This document shows positions 21,509 through 32,205 of a stretch of 64,000 bases of DNA, one piece after another (the first letter of the stretch is position 1; the number at the start of each line of letters is the position of its first letter). Origin of the DNA: Begonia masoniana (lineage: Eukaryota; Streptophyta; Magnoliopsida; Cucurbitales; Begoniaceae). The position numbers were made by a program, and so were the translations under genes. The notes under the pieces are model-generated. The model was given only the letters and a program-made list of their open reading frames with translations, ran no database searches and was not told the origin of the DNA. The stretch is from the NCBI GenBank assembly GCA_022432975.1, contig CM039505.1:20343338-20407337 (forward strand), written 5' to 3'.

Positions 21509-23067
21509 ACTATAACGATTGACTCCACGGTCCTAGGCATCCTACTCAATGTGTCGGCTACCGTGTTTGCTTTTCCAGGATGATACTTGATTTCGAAGTC
21601 ATAGTCTTTCACGAATTCCAGCCACCTTCTCTGCCTCATGTTTAAATCCTTCTGTGTAAAGAGATACTTTAAACTTTTATGGTCTGAATAAACTTCATAC
21701 TTCTGTCCATAAAGGTAGTGTCTCCATATCTTCAACGCAAAAACAACTGCGGCAAACTCTAAGTCATGCGTCTGATAATTCTGTTCATAGCTCTTCAACT
21801 GCCCAGAGGCATAGGCGATGACCTCTCCTTCCTGCATCAACACGCATCCCAATCCTACTTTGGACGCGTCACAGTATATACTGAATACTCCATCCTCCAC
21901 TGGTAGAATCAATAAAGGCGTTGTGGTCAACTTTTGCTTTAGAGTCTGAAAACTTTCTTCACATGCTTTAGTCCATTCATACTTCACTTCCTTCCTTGTC
22001 AAGTTCGTTAGAGGCTTGGCTATGATTGAAAACCCCTCGATAAACTTCCGATAATATCCAGCCAGGCCTACGAAACTTCGTACTTCACTTGCATTTTTAG
22101 GCTGAGGCCATTCCTTTACCACTTGAATCTTGGCCGGATCCACTGAAACGCCTTCTTTTGAAATCACGTGGCCTAAGAAATTCACCTGACTCAACCAGAA
22201 CTCGCACTTAAAAAGCTTAGCATACAACTGGTGTCGCTTCAAAGTAGTCATAACGGTCCTTAAGTGCTCTGCATGTTCTTCGTCGTTTCGGGAATATACC
22301 AAGATGTCATCTATGAATACTATCACGAACTTATCCAAGAATTCCCGAAACACTCTATTCATGAGGTCCATAAATGCTGCTGGAGCATTGGTCAAACCGA
22401 AGGACATAACCATAAACTCATAGTGCCCGTAACGTGTTCTGAAGGCAGTCTTTGGTACATCCTCGGCTCTAATCTTCAACTGATAATACCCAGAACGTAA
22501 ATCGATCTTAGAAAATACCGTGGCCCCTTGTAACTGGTCAAATAGATCATCTATCCTCGGTAACGGGTATTTATTCTTTATAGTCAGCTTATTCAACTCA
22601 CGGTAATCCACGCACATTCTTAAGGAGCCATCCTTCTTTTTTACAAATAAAACCGGAGCGCCCCAAGGAGAAATGCTCGACCGCACAAAACCCTTGTTTG
22701 TTAGCTCTTTCAGCTGGACTTGCAACTCCCTCAGTTCAACCGGTGCCATTCTATAAGGATTCTTGGACACTGGCGTCGAACCAGGAACAATCTCAATTGT
22801 GAACTCCATTTCTCGATCTGGAGGCAAGCCGGGCAACTCGTCCAGGAACACTTCCGTAAAGTCCTTAACCACTAGAATGTCACATAACTTTAACTCATCT
22901 CGCATGCTTACTTCCTCAACACTTGCTATAAATCCAAAACATCCATGCTTCATCGAGCATAAGGCACTTACAGGCAAGTTGGGTAACTCGTCTAGGAACA
23001 CTTTCATAAAACTTTCCTCTACCGAAATGTTATTTAACTTCAGCTCATCTTGCTTTCTTACATCCAC
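21493..23067 (-). pseudogene. pol: Gypsy 1 reverse transcriptase and RNase H
   Basis: An open 524-codon minus-strand frame holds [12 protein letters not shown], the RT motifs [35 protein letters not shown], the catalytic [27 protein letters not shown], and RNase H with [30 protein letters not shown] and [13 protein letters not shown] and RNase H active-site acids are present. The N-terminal 80 codons contain a diverged tandem duplication of the protease-RT linker. Upstream, protease is separated by the 1.27 kb insertion. It is closely related to the gypsy 2 enzyme. Confidence 0.93.
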
Positions 23068-23125
23068 AATGCTTGCTACAAAACTGAAACATCTGGGTTT
23101 TATGGAGTACTAGGCACTCATTGAC
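22820..23125 (-). repeat. Diverged in-frame duplication of the PR-RT linker
   Basis: Two adjacent units of about 153 bases (51 codons) share the pattern SA..S.K..CF.F.AS followed by DELKL, I.V and VFLDELP.LP. The first unit (about 22972-23125) has a stop near its start; the second leads into the RT. They differ at many positions, so the duplication is old compared with the LTR divergence. Related gypsy 2 has a single unit here. Confidence 0.8.
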
Positions 23126-24395
23126 AATACAAGAGGCATCTTACTTGACGTGCCTCGGGTTGAAATTAAAAGAAAAATTAGTAAAGTCCCAAGCTTTTTA
23201 TCATCTCTCTACTTATTACGTGTTTTCTTTTTGTAGGAATATTTTTGAGGAAGGAATGCATTTGGGAGCACATGGAAGGATTCACCATTCGGCCCATGAG
23301 AATTTGTCTTCCCGGCCCAATAATTTGTAATTTTTATTTTTGAACTTATTTGGCATACATTCGCCTTCATGGTAAGGATTTTATAATTGCATTTCATGCA
23401 TTAGATTGTGTGGTTAGGGTTAGATGTATGGTGGTGGATTATGGGTTGAAGAAATTCAACCAATTATTCAAAGAAAAAAAGGCTTTCATAAGATAAAGCC
23501 CAAAGGAAGCCATGGCCCAAAGAAGAACCCACATTTAAAGGTATGATTTTGCAAGTACAAGAGTTAGTGGCAACATGGATTGATGATGTGGCAAGATTCC
23601 CTCCATTGATCCATTTAGGCATGACATTCATCTCCTCCCTAGGATGTGTGCTTGTTTGCCTTGATCTTGGCCATCCATCCTTTTTCATTCAAGGGCCACT
23701 ATTCATTCATCCTTATGGAAACCCTAATCATCCACTCTAGGATTTTCTATTTAAGCATAGGATTGGTGTTTGTAAACAACTTTTTGCCATTTTATAAAAT
23801 TTCTATTTCTCTCTCAAAGGTGGTTAGCCTTAGGAGTTTTTCCTTGGTTCTTTGAACCAACTGGGGTGGCCCTCCATTATTAACTTAGCTTGGGTTGCTA
23901 AGTTAATTCTTACTCTTTTCCCTCACCTTTTCCATCAGGATTAGGATCGAGGACGAAAATCTCGGCCTACGGTGGTCGTTTTCCTCCCAGAAAATGTTTA
24001 TCCGAGAGCTTAACTCGTAAGATCGCTCTACGGATCCGCCAAGGGTATTTTCTTTATTTTATTGTCATCACTTCACACACATTTCACTCTTTAAATTTTG
24101 GCCACACATATTCCACACACATCACCATTTATTTCTTGCATTTTTCTTCTCCTCATCTCCATATTACTCTCCATGATTTTCACTCACATCTCACCACTTC
24201 TTTTTTTTTTTTTCTTATTATGCCTTGCATTTTCTTTCCATTTGATCTCTTAATATTCGGCCATGATTCATCACTCACATCACTTGCATTTATTTTCATT
24301 TTCTTTTCCGTTTCCTTATCTTATTTTTAAGTTTTGCTTAACATTTGCACCCGAGCACATTTCCTATCATTTGTGGGTTATACACGGACCCTTCT
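23121..24395. mobile_element. Unidentified insertion of about 1.27 kb in gypsy 1
   Basis: Gypsy 1 protease sequence stops at about 24395 and the linker resumes at about 23120; nothing between fits gypsy pol on either strand. The plus strand starts TGACAATACAAGAGG and holds a TATTTAAG box near 23748, CT-rich tracts and an (A/T)-rich tail with a T11 run near 24200. That layout could be an LTR or TRIM-like element, but I find no clear terminal repeat or target duplication, and no convincing protein. It could equally be captured host DNA. Confidence 0.45.
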
Positions 24396-24796
24396 TAAGG
24401 GGCTCCCGTTTCATTACTCGAACGGAGGGTTGCTGGAAAACTGTAATTCTCCCCGCTCGGGGGTCTAAAATCTACTACACCCGACCTACAATTGATTGTG
24501 GCATAGTGCCTAAACAACCAATCCATGCCCAAGATTACATCGTACCCTTTCATACTTATAATGATCAGGTTCGCATACAGCTGCTTACTACCAACAGATA
24601 TAATTTCACCCCGTATCGCCTGATCTGAGTGCAAATACTCTCCGGAAGGCAACATAACACTATAACTACGATCAGCTGGGGTGACATCTAAATTCCATTT
24701 AACTGTATACTTTTGTGCTATGAAGGAATAGGTTGCCCCAGTGTCAATTAAAACATGAGCCGTGTTTCCACAAACCAAAATAGTACCTGAAACCAC
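24395..24796 (-). pseudogene. pol: Gypsy 1 protease
   Basis: The frame carries the aspartic protease active site LIDTGATYSFIAQ (about 24715-24755), PADRSYSVMLPSGEYLHSD, and the C-terminal GYDVILGMDWLFRHYATINC segment leading to DFRPPSGENYSFPATL. The protease cuts the gag-pol polyprotein. A TAA just before 24796 separates it from gag in the same frame. After NETGAP the gypsy sequence breaks off at the unidentified insertion. The active-site Asp-Thr-Gly is intact. Confidence 0.9.
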
Positions 24797-25802
24797 TTAA
24801 GGCTGAGTAGTTTCCTCGTCTTCAATGAGAGAAAAGATCCGGGAGGGACCGCCCGGTGGCCTCCTACTTGGCTCTAGGCAGTCAACGGCCTTGTGGCCCA
24901 CTTTGTCACATCGAAAACATCGTCCAATATGCAGCTTACACTCCCCCTGATGGTTCTTTTGGCAAATAGGGCATAAAGGAGCCTGCGATGCTCCTTGCAG
25001 ACGTTTGCCCTTATCTTGAACTCTAGGCATCTCATTCGCCCGTTTGACACCACGTTGTGGTTGTGGCTGCCAACCCTGATTCTGTTGTTGTGGTCGCACA
25101 TCTCTGACAAACCTTCTCAACGCTTCTCTCTGTCGCTGAAGCTTCATTTCGATGTCATCAAGTCCGAGAGCCCTTTCCACTATATTATGATAAGGCACGT
25201 CTTCGTCACCCACTGTCATCACCCCTTTTGTGAATTTCTAATTTCAAACCTTGTACAAATTGGTGAATTTTGTCCTCCTCCTCATAGATCATATATCCGG
25301 CATACTGAGATAGTGACTCAAATCTTCGCACATATTCGGCCACCGTTCCCGTTTGGCGTAATTGGGTGAACTCCACCTTCTTACTAGCCCGAAGAGTGCG
25401 ACTGAAATACTTGTTGTAGAATACCGTTTTGAATCTTTCACATCTCATAACCTCCACATCTGTAGTAGCCTTAATCGTGTCCCACCAGAATATAGCGTCT
25501 TTCTCCAAATTGAATACTGCACACATCACCTTATCTGCTTCCTCTACTTTTGCATAGGAAAACATACTTTCAATCTTACGAATCCACTGTTCAGCACTCG
25601 TAGGATCTGAAGACTGTCCGTCGAAAGCCGGAGGCCCAAGGCGTCGAAATCTCTCTCCCCCTTGGTCCCATGAAGAACTCCCTTGTCCATTCCCATTTCC
25701 CTCTCGGTTCAATAAAATACCGATTTGTTCCGACTGTTGTTGCAGTATATCCATGAATTGATCCATGGGATTCCCTGGAGGTGGTCTAGGCGCTCTCGGC
25801 AT
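24797..25802 (-). pseudogene. gag: Gypsy 1 gag (frameshifted)
   Basis: Starts at 25802 (MPRAPRPPPGNPMDQFMDIL). It has gag landmarks GGERFRRLGPPAFDG, FWWDTIKA, RFKTVFYNKYFSRTLRASK and KIHQFVQGLK, then a frameshift near 25210-25220 at an AAAAGGGG run. In the second frame come a basic, Gln-rich region (RPQQQNQGWQPQ) and a zinc knuckle CFRCDKVGHKAVDC (about 24890-24930). Gag forms the particle and packages RNA. The one-base homopolymer change could be a real mutation or a sequencing error; without it gag would be nearly intact. Confidence 0.9.
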
Positions 25803-25950
25803 ATTTTGTTCCTAAACACATTAGACAATACGAAGCAATATAAATATCTAGGAATCATACTTAAACTTAAACACTTACAGTCGATGGAGAGTCCTCGTGC
25901 GGCGGTGTGTTTTGGCGTGAAATTTACAGAATCGCTTTTAAAACTCCGTT

Positions 25951-25963
25951 CTCTCTGATACCA
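25951..25963 (-). promoter_or_regulatory. Gypsy 1 primer-binding site (tRNA-iMet type)
   Basis: The minus strand reads TGGTATCAGAGAG four bases inside the 5' LTR, matching the initiator-Met primer site for its first ten bases. Confidence 0.85.
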
Positions 25964-25967
25964 TAAC

Positions 25968-28405
25968 TGTAACGACCCCAACCCGGTTAGGGCCGTCACG
26001 GCCTAACCATAACTTACTCCTAACTTAGCCTCCTTAGTAACGACCCCAACCCGATTAGGGCCATCACGGCCTAACCATAACTTACTCCTAACTTAGCCTC
26101 ATTATTTAGACATGCAAATTTTCTCTCTCTTTTTTTATTTTTTACAAAACACTTCCCATAACACTTTAAACAAACTAAAACCAATAAACAAAATCAATAA
26201 AACAAAGGGGGGCAAAAATGTCAAATGCCAACCAAAGGAGGGGCAACTGATCGCCCTTCCTTACTGGCGATCAGTCGCCAGAGAAGAAAAATGAGGGGCG
26301 ATCGATCGCCCCATATGATTGCCCAGCGATCGCCTATTAGGCGATCGCTCGGCAACCGCTCTGGAAATTTACTTCCAGAGCGCTTGCCTTATGGCGATCG
26401 ATCCCCTTCCTAGGGCGATCGATCGCCCATCGCTCTGGAATTTCATTCCATAGCGATGCTTCTCCTCTCCCTTTTCTTACCTCTTCCTTCCTGTTTCTTC
26501 AATACTTCACAACATAAATTTTTCTTTTACCAAAAACGAAACACTCATTCATCGATCATCCAAAACACGACACCCATATAACCTACAATTTCGAAAAACT
26601 CAAGAAAACGAACTGCGTGGATCGCTCTAATAACCGAGCGATTCCCCCACGGATAAATACCTAAAATCATCAAACATCTTCCATACAAATCCTCAAGGCA
26701 AACATTAACAATAAAATAGAATTCCCTTAAAACATCACCCAAACGAACACATTTACTAATTCGCTCAAAATGACACAACTTCAAGTATATGTCCACTATA
26801 CAATTTCCCAAAATATTAAACTTGTCTACACAACCTAAATGCTATCACTTTCTTAATCAAAAGACTTGCACCCAGCAATTTACCCCAAAACGGTGCGAAG
26901 TCACCAACGGGTCATCAACCAAGCCAAAAAAAAACACGCCCCGTCGCCACGAGCTCCGCCCATCGACCACCTATACTTGATCCTCAGGAGGAAGCTCCTC
27001 ACCTTCGTTCTCGTCACCTACATCATACGATAAATACATTAAGTCTAATGCTTAGTAAAGAGTGCACTAAATATAACAGTTACATATATGCATGTCATTT
27101 ATAAAACATGTTCATTTCGTTTTTGTCTTTCTATCGTTAGCACACTATCTACTCTGTAGACCGTGATCTTGCCCCGTAAGAACCAAGACTTGCCCCGTGA
27201 GAACCAATACTTGCCCCGTGAGAACCAATAGCATATTGCGTGAGATCCATTGCACATTATCGTCGTTTAATTCAATTTTTCATAAAAACATGCTCATAAA
27301 TAGTTCGTATGTGTACTTTGCAAAAACATGATGCATGAGGGAAACCTACTCCTAAGACATTCATTTGAAGTTGTCCCTAACATTCTCTTAAACGTCTCCA
27401 ATCCTTAAACGGGTAAACCCTTAACTAATAACTAAACCTCAAATCCAATTATCCGGTTACACTAAATGCTATGACTATCAAACCCATAAAACAACACAAT
27501 TTTTAACATCGATACGACGTAGGGCCTTAGGGGCCGAAAACCTAACACTCACTTACCTGGCATCCTAGATATGCCGAGCACCGTCCTTGAGCTTGGGTTA
27601 CCTAAGGCAGTTTCATAAAATGTCATCAGTTTTAACTCTAAATCATAAAATTTAAAACTAAACAAAATCCCGAGCTAAGACAATTTCTTCAAAAACTCTA
27701 ATTCGCTACATTCGGGCATTTCGTCGAGCACGTTGTGTTCACTAATTTCTAGACCTCAATAATGGTTTCCAACAACCTAAAATTAACCCTAAACACTAAC
27801 CAACACCATTAATTCACACTAACTACTCCAATAATCATAAATACATCTTTATTGGGCATTAATTTCATCATACTATCGATTTCACCTAAAACCAACAATT
27901 TCTCAACAAACCCTAACTCGAATAACACCCTAAAATAACTATTAAATTAACCCAAAGTATAGAACTTACCTAGGGTGTCGATTTGGGGAAGGGAAATTGA
28001 AGGAAAATGTTGAAAATCAGAGGAGTCGCCTGAGTTGGAGAATCGGCGATGAAGGAGAAAAAGAAATCGCCAAGGGAGGGAGAGAATCGTGTTCTGGAGG
28101 GGAGAAGTGAGAGAGCAGAGAGAGAGTTATATGTTTATAATTATTTTGACTTCCCAATTTACCTAAATGTCATTTTATTATTTCCTTGCTTAAACTCTTT
28201 AATTAACCTATCAATTTAGTTTCTCCAAAATTATTTTATTTCACCAAATATTCCTATTTATTTCTAGGGTTCTAACGAAACTTTCTGTTCGCTAAACGGA
28301 CTTAATTTACTATTTCTACGAGTCAAAACAATATACGACAATAAATTGGGAACCCGGAAACCTAAGACTCAAAACCCTTAGAAACGGAAATTTCCGGGCG
28401 TTACA
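25968..28405 (-). repeat. Gypsy 1 5' LTR
   Basis: This 2438-base LTR begins TGTAACGACCCCAACCCGG and ends GGGCGTTACA in plus reading, with intact TG/CA ends. It repeats all internal marks of the 3' LTR: 68-base terminal duplication, GATCGATC hairpin cluster (26225-26460), three TTGCCCCGTGAGAACC-type units (27170-27230), mini-exon 27557-27601 with GCCAG|GTAAGTGAG, and a CCCTAG|GTAAGTTC donor near 27965-27975. It is the promoter copy for gypsy 1. Confidence 0.93.
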
Positions 28406-28410
28406 TCTTC

Positions 28411-30256
28411 CTCTCGCGCAGAACAAGTCTTCTCACGGAAAAAGCAAAAGACTTCTCATATCGCGGATGCACAGTCTGTCACAGTTCCTCCTCCTCTTCA
28501 ATGGCCAAATCACGAGTTCATAAATCATGCCGCCTTTAATAGGTATTATGAAGGTTTTGAATTCAAACCTCTTATTTGATGTAGAGGAGTAGTCTTTAGA
28601 GATTTGTCTGGTTTGGACTTAGAGGAACCATTACTAAGGTTGGGGTCAATGGGGCTATTTGATTCAGAGGCCCCTTATTGTGCAACTCCGATTAGAATGT
28701 TTTATGCAAACCTAGAACATTCTACACGACCCCTCATTCTCAGGAGTTATGTTTATGGAAGACATATTGAACTAACTCAGGAAATGATCCACGAAATCCT
28801 TCATTGTGAGTTTCTGAATGGCTCACGGCGATTATTTGAGTCTGCCAAAAATTTATCTTTTCTTGAGAAGACTTCTGGCAAAGAGTTAGTCAAATTGATT
28901 GCCAAGGATGCTAACAACTCTCCCCTTAAGTTGAAGAGCAAGGATTTGAACCTTAGGGCTAGAGTATTCCACCAGATGATCCACTATAACATCTTGCCAG
29001 TCGATGGTCATAGAGACCATGTAAGTGGAATGGATCTACTTCTTCTTGGACAGCATTTCAAAGGTGAACAATTTCATGTTGGATACGTTGTTTTAAATTG
29101 GATGCTTCAAGTTGTCTGCAATGTATCGAAGTTTCTGCCTTACAATCTTCTTCTTATGAAGATTTTTCAAAGATTTGGTGTCCGACTTCCGGATTCGGAC
29201 CAGCTTTTAACCTTGAAGAAATCTGACTTCTTTTCATCTTCCACATTGTCAAGAATGAGAATAACACGAAATGCTCAGGGTGTGTTGGTTGAAAAAGCTG
29301 GTCGATGAGGTGTCTCAAGGCGCTTGATAATTGATGAAGAAGAAGAGGAAGAAAGTGCTCCAGATGATACTCTTCTTTCTGTCCTTGATCCTTTGCCACC
29401 TCCAGTTCTCCTTATTCAAGCTCCTGAAGAGGTCAATCTTGTGCACACTCACACTCAAGAGCCTGTGAGTGATCCTAAACCTCATACAGTCCAAGCTGAT
29501 ATTCCCCTACAACTACTTCCACGCCCAACCAGTCCAACTCCTACTCCCTCTCCACCTCAGATCCCCTCATTGCCTGCTCCTATTCCTCTTCCTAGAACTA
29601 AAGATCCTACCACTTCTCCTTTAAGAAATTCTATCTCTGAGGAATAATTTCATGAGCTTCAGGCAAGTATTGGCACTGGTCAGGAATCCCTTCAGTCCCT
29701 GTATCTCTCTTGCCAAGATTAGTTTGAAGTTTTTGTCATGTCACAACTAGAAAATCTCGCTGCTGTACTTCAAGGACTGAACAAACGCATTGATCTCATG
29801 GAATCAAATCAAAGTGCAGCTTTTGCTGATGTCAACAAACACATTGATCTAATAGAATCAACTCACAGTAAAGCAATTGATGATATCATCTCCTTTGTTA
29901 GATTCCATTCCAGTCATATCACAGCGCAAGTTCAGCGAGATTGTGACAGGGTTATCTCTTATGTTGGAGACCTTGGTACCCTTTTGACTAAGAGTGATGG
30001 TGAGCCATCTCATGAGGATGAGGCTTTGGAAGCCGGTGGAGAGACTCCTGAGCTAGTGAGTGTTCCTGCTCTGAGTGTTGATCAGCCCGGGGCCGCTTCA
30101 TATCTCCTTCTAGCAGCTGCCCCTTCTATTGCAGTTGAAGTTGCCCCTGTTGAGGAACTCAATTATCAGGCAGAATCCCCTTCTACTAAGGATGCTTTCC
30201 TTGATCAATTATGGGACATAATGCGCTGGGACAATTCCTCCTCCCCTGAGAACTAG
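28411..30256 (+). pseudogene. Sirevirus-like env-like ORF, first codons cut off by gypsy 1
   Basis: One frame runs about 615 codons to TAG 30254-30256 with only four internal stops (TGA 28577, TGA 29306, TAA 29645, TAG 29720), each one transition from Arg or Gln. The likely start is the ATG at 3290, so gypsy 1 inserted after codon 3. The N-terminal half (FDSEAPYCATPIRMFYANL, RVFHQMIHYNILP, FLPYNLLLMKIFQRFGV) resembles the domain often annotated 'putative plant transposon protein'. The middle is acidic (DEEEEEES) then Pro-rich, and the end has a heptad-like segment (LNKRIDLME..). Sireviruses carry such an env-like ORF after pol; its function is not known and no signal peptide is visible. Confidence 0.75.
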
Positions 30257-30419
30257 AACTATTCTGTATTTTATATTTTTCTCACTGTGAATGTTTCTTT
30301 TTACTATGACTGATATTTTTTTTACCATGTTGTCCAACTGTGAATGCTTTATTACTATTCTCTCTACTGTGCTGTGCTGAATGGCTTTCCTCCTTTCTGT
30401 ATTTATTTTTGATAATGTC

Positions 30420-30434
30420 AAAGGGGGAGAAGGA
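30420..30434 (+). promoter_or_regulatory. Upstream polypurine tract of copia element
   Basis: AAAGGGGGAGAAGGA lies about 160 bases before the LTR. A second tract lies directly at the LTR. Duplicate polypurine tracts are a described Sirevirus trait. Confidence 0.7.
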
Positions 30435-30578
30435 TATAGAACTTAACTTACTAATATTTAAGACTAATACTTAAGAAATTACTAAATACATAATACTGCA
30501 TAGAGAATGGGGGAGTATGTAAGTTTTAATTGCAATGTAGAGTATTATGTTGAAACAGATCATATATTTGTCATCATC

Positions 30579-30590
30579 AAAGAGGGGGAG
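30579..30590 (+). promoter_or_regulatory. Copia polypurine tract at 3' LTR
   Basis: AAAGAGGGGGAG followed by ATTGTTGAC is the standard copia junction; it fixes the LTR start at 30593. Confidence 0.85.
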
Positions 30591-30630
30591 ATTGTTGACT
30601 TAAACAGAGTTTAAGTTTAAATATGTTTTT

Positions 30631-30726
30631 GATGATTATGATTAATAAGAAATATATGAACTGATGAGTATGATTAATAAGAAATATATGAACTGATGAG
30701 TATGATTAATAAGAAATATATGAACT
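30631..30726 (+). repeat. Three 32-base tandem repeats in copia LTR
   Basis: Units 30631-30662, 30663-30694 and 30695-30726 contain ATGATTAATAAGAAATATAT and differ by one base between the first unit and the others. Confidence 0.93.
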
Positions 30727-31205
30727 GAATAATTGGATTATTGTGTTTATTGCATTTATCTGGAAATGCCCTTTGAAAAGGGTATTACGTTTCTGACAGT
30801 TTTTGGTTAAGTGTTATTAGTTCAAAGTCAATCATCCAAAGTACTTCGTGAAAGACAGACGCAGTTATCCAAAGTTAAGACAAACGTAGTCGTCCAAAGC
30901 TAAGACAGACGCAGTCGTCCGAAGCTATAAGTCAGACGCAATCGTCCAAAGTACTCGTCCACAACGCAATCGTCCACAACGCAATCGTCCAATGTACTCG
31001 TCCAACGAGCAAGCGTCCAAAATATTCGACCGAAGTGTTTCAAGATAGAACAACGAATTCATGCGAAGCATTAGTCCGATGAGCATTCGTCCAACATCAG
31101 ACTAAACAAATTCGTCCAAACTCGAACGTCCAGAGTCTTAACAACGCTGAATTAAAGACTGCAAGTGAAAGCGACTCTTGAAATCAACGGCTAGTTCTGC
31201 GTAGT

Positions 31206-32205
31206 CGCAATCGTCCACAACGCAATCGTCCACAACGCAATCGTCCACAACGCAATCGTCCACAACGCAATCGTCCACAACGCAATCGTCCACAACGCAA
31301 TCGTCCACAACGCAATCGTCCACAACGCAATCGTCCACAACGCAATCGTCCACAACGCAATCGTCCACAACGCAATCGTCCACAACGCAATCGTCCACAA
31401 CGCAATCGTCCACAACGCAATCGTCCACAACGCAATCGTCCACAACGCAATCGTCCACAACGCAATCGTCCACAACGCAATCGTCCACAACGCAATCGTC
31501 CACAACGCAATCGTCCACAACGCAATCGTCCACAACGCAATCGTCCACAACGCAATCGTCCACAACGCAATCGTCCACAACGCAATCGTCCACAACGCAA
31601 TCGTCCACAACGCAATCGTCCACAACGCAATCGTCCACAACGCAATCGTCCACAACGCAATCGTCCACAACGCAATCGTCCACAACGCAATCGTCCACAA
31701 CGCAATCGTCCACAACGCAATCGTCCACAACGCAATCGTCCACAACGCAATCGTCCACAACGCAATCGTCCACAACGCAATCGTCCACAACGCAATCGTC
31801 CACAACGCAATCGTCCACAACGCAATCGTCCACAACGCAATCGTCCACAACGCAATCGTCCACAACGCAATCGTCCACAACGCAATCGTCCACAACGCAA
31901 TCGTCCACAACGCAATCGTCCACAACGCAATCGTCCACAACGCAATCGTCCACAACGCAATCGTCCACAACGCAATCGTCCACAACGCAATCGTCCACAA
32001 CGCAATCGTCCACAACGCAATCGTCCACAACGCAATCGTCCACAACGCAATCGTCCACAACGCAATCGTCCACAACGCAATCGTCCACAACGCAATCGTC
32101 CACAACGCAATCGTCCACAACGCAATCGTCCACAACGCAATCGTCCACAACGCAATCGTCCACAACGCAATCGTCCACAACGCAATCGTCCACAACGCAA
32201 TCGTC
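31206..32205 (+). repeat. 15-base minisatellite, 66.7 identical units
   Basis: The unit CGCAATCGTCCACAA repeats 66 times from 31206 and ends with ten bases of a 67th at 32205, exactly 1000 bases, with no variant I can find. The unit has no stop in any minus-strand frame, which is why long artificial frames (VDDCV, TIALW, GRLRC repeats) appear; I do not regard these as genes. Diverged forms of the unit lie at 30850-31140. Confidence 0.97.

Larger units (their letters stand above)
3301..28405 (-). mobile_element. Gypsy 1: minus-strand Ty3/gypsy chromovirus-type element
   Basis: LTRs at 3301-5744 and 25968-28405 start TG and end CA in element orientation (the 3' LTR end is mutated) and flank gag, protease, RT, RNase H, integrase and a chromodomain-like tail, all on the minus strand. 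Domain order PR-RT-RH-IN marks Ty3/gypsy. The flanking 5-base duplication is TCTTC at 3296-3300 and 28406-28410. A tRNA-iMet-type primer site and a polypurine tract lie inside the LTRs. Without nested inserts (gypsy 2, Cassandra, the 1.27 kb insert) it is about 9.6 kb. The chromovirus (Tekay/Del-like) placement is inference from the C-terminal motif and PBS. Confidence 0.93.

Noticed and set aside
28604..29308. Env-like ORF as an independent host gene
   Set aside because: It is in frame with sequence on both sides, lies between copia pol and the copia LTR, and continues past transition-type stops.
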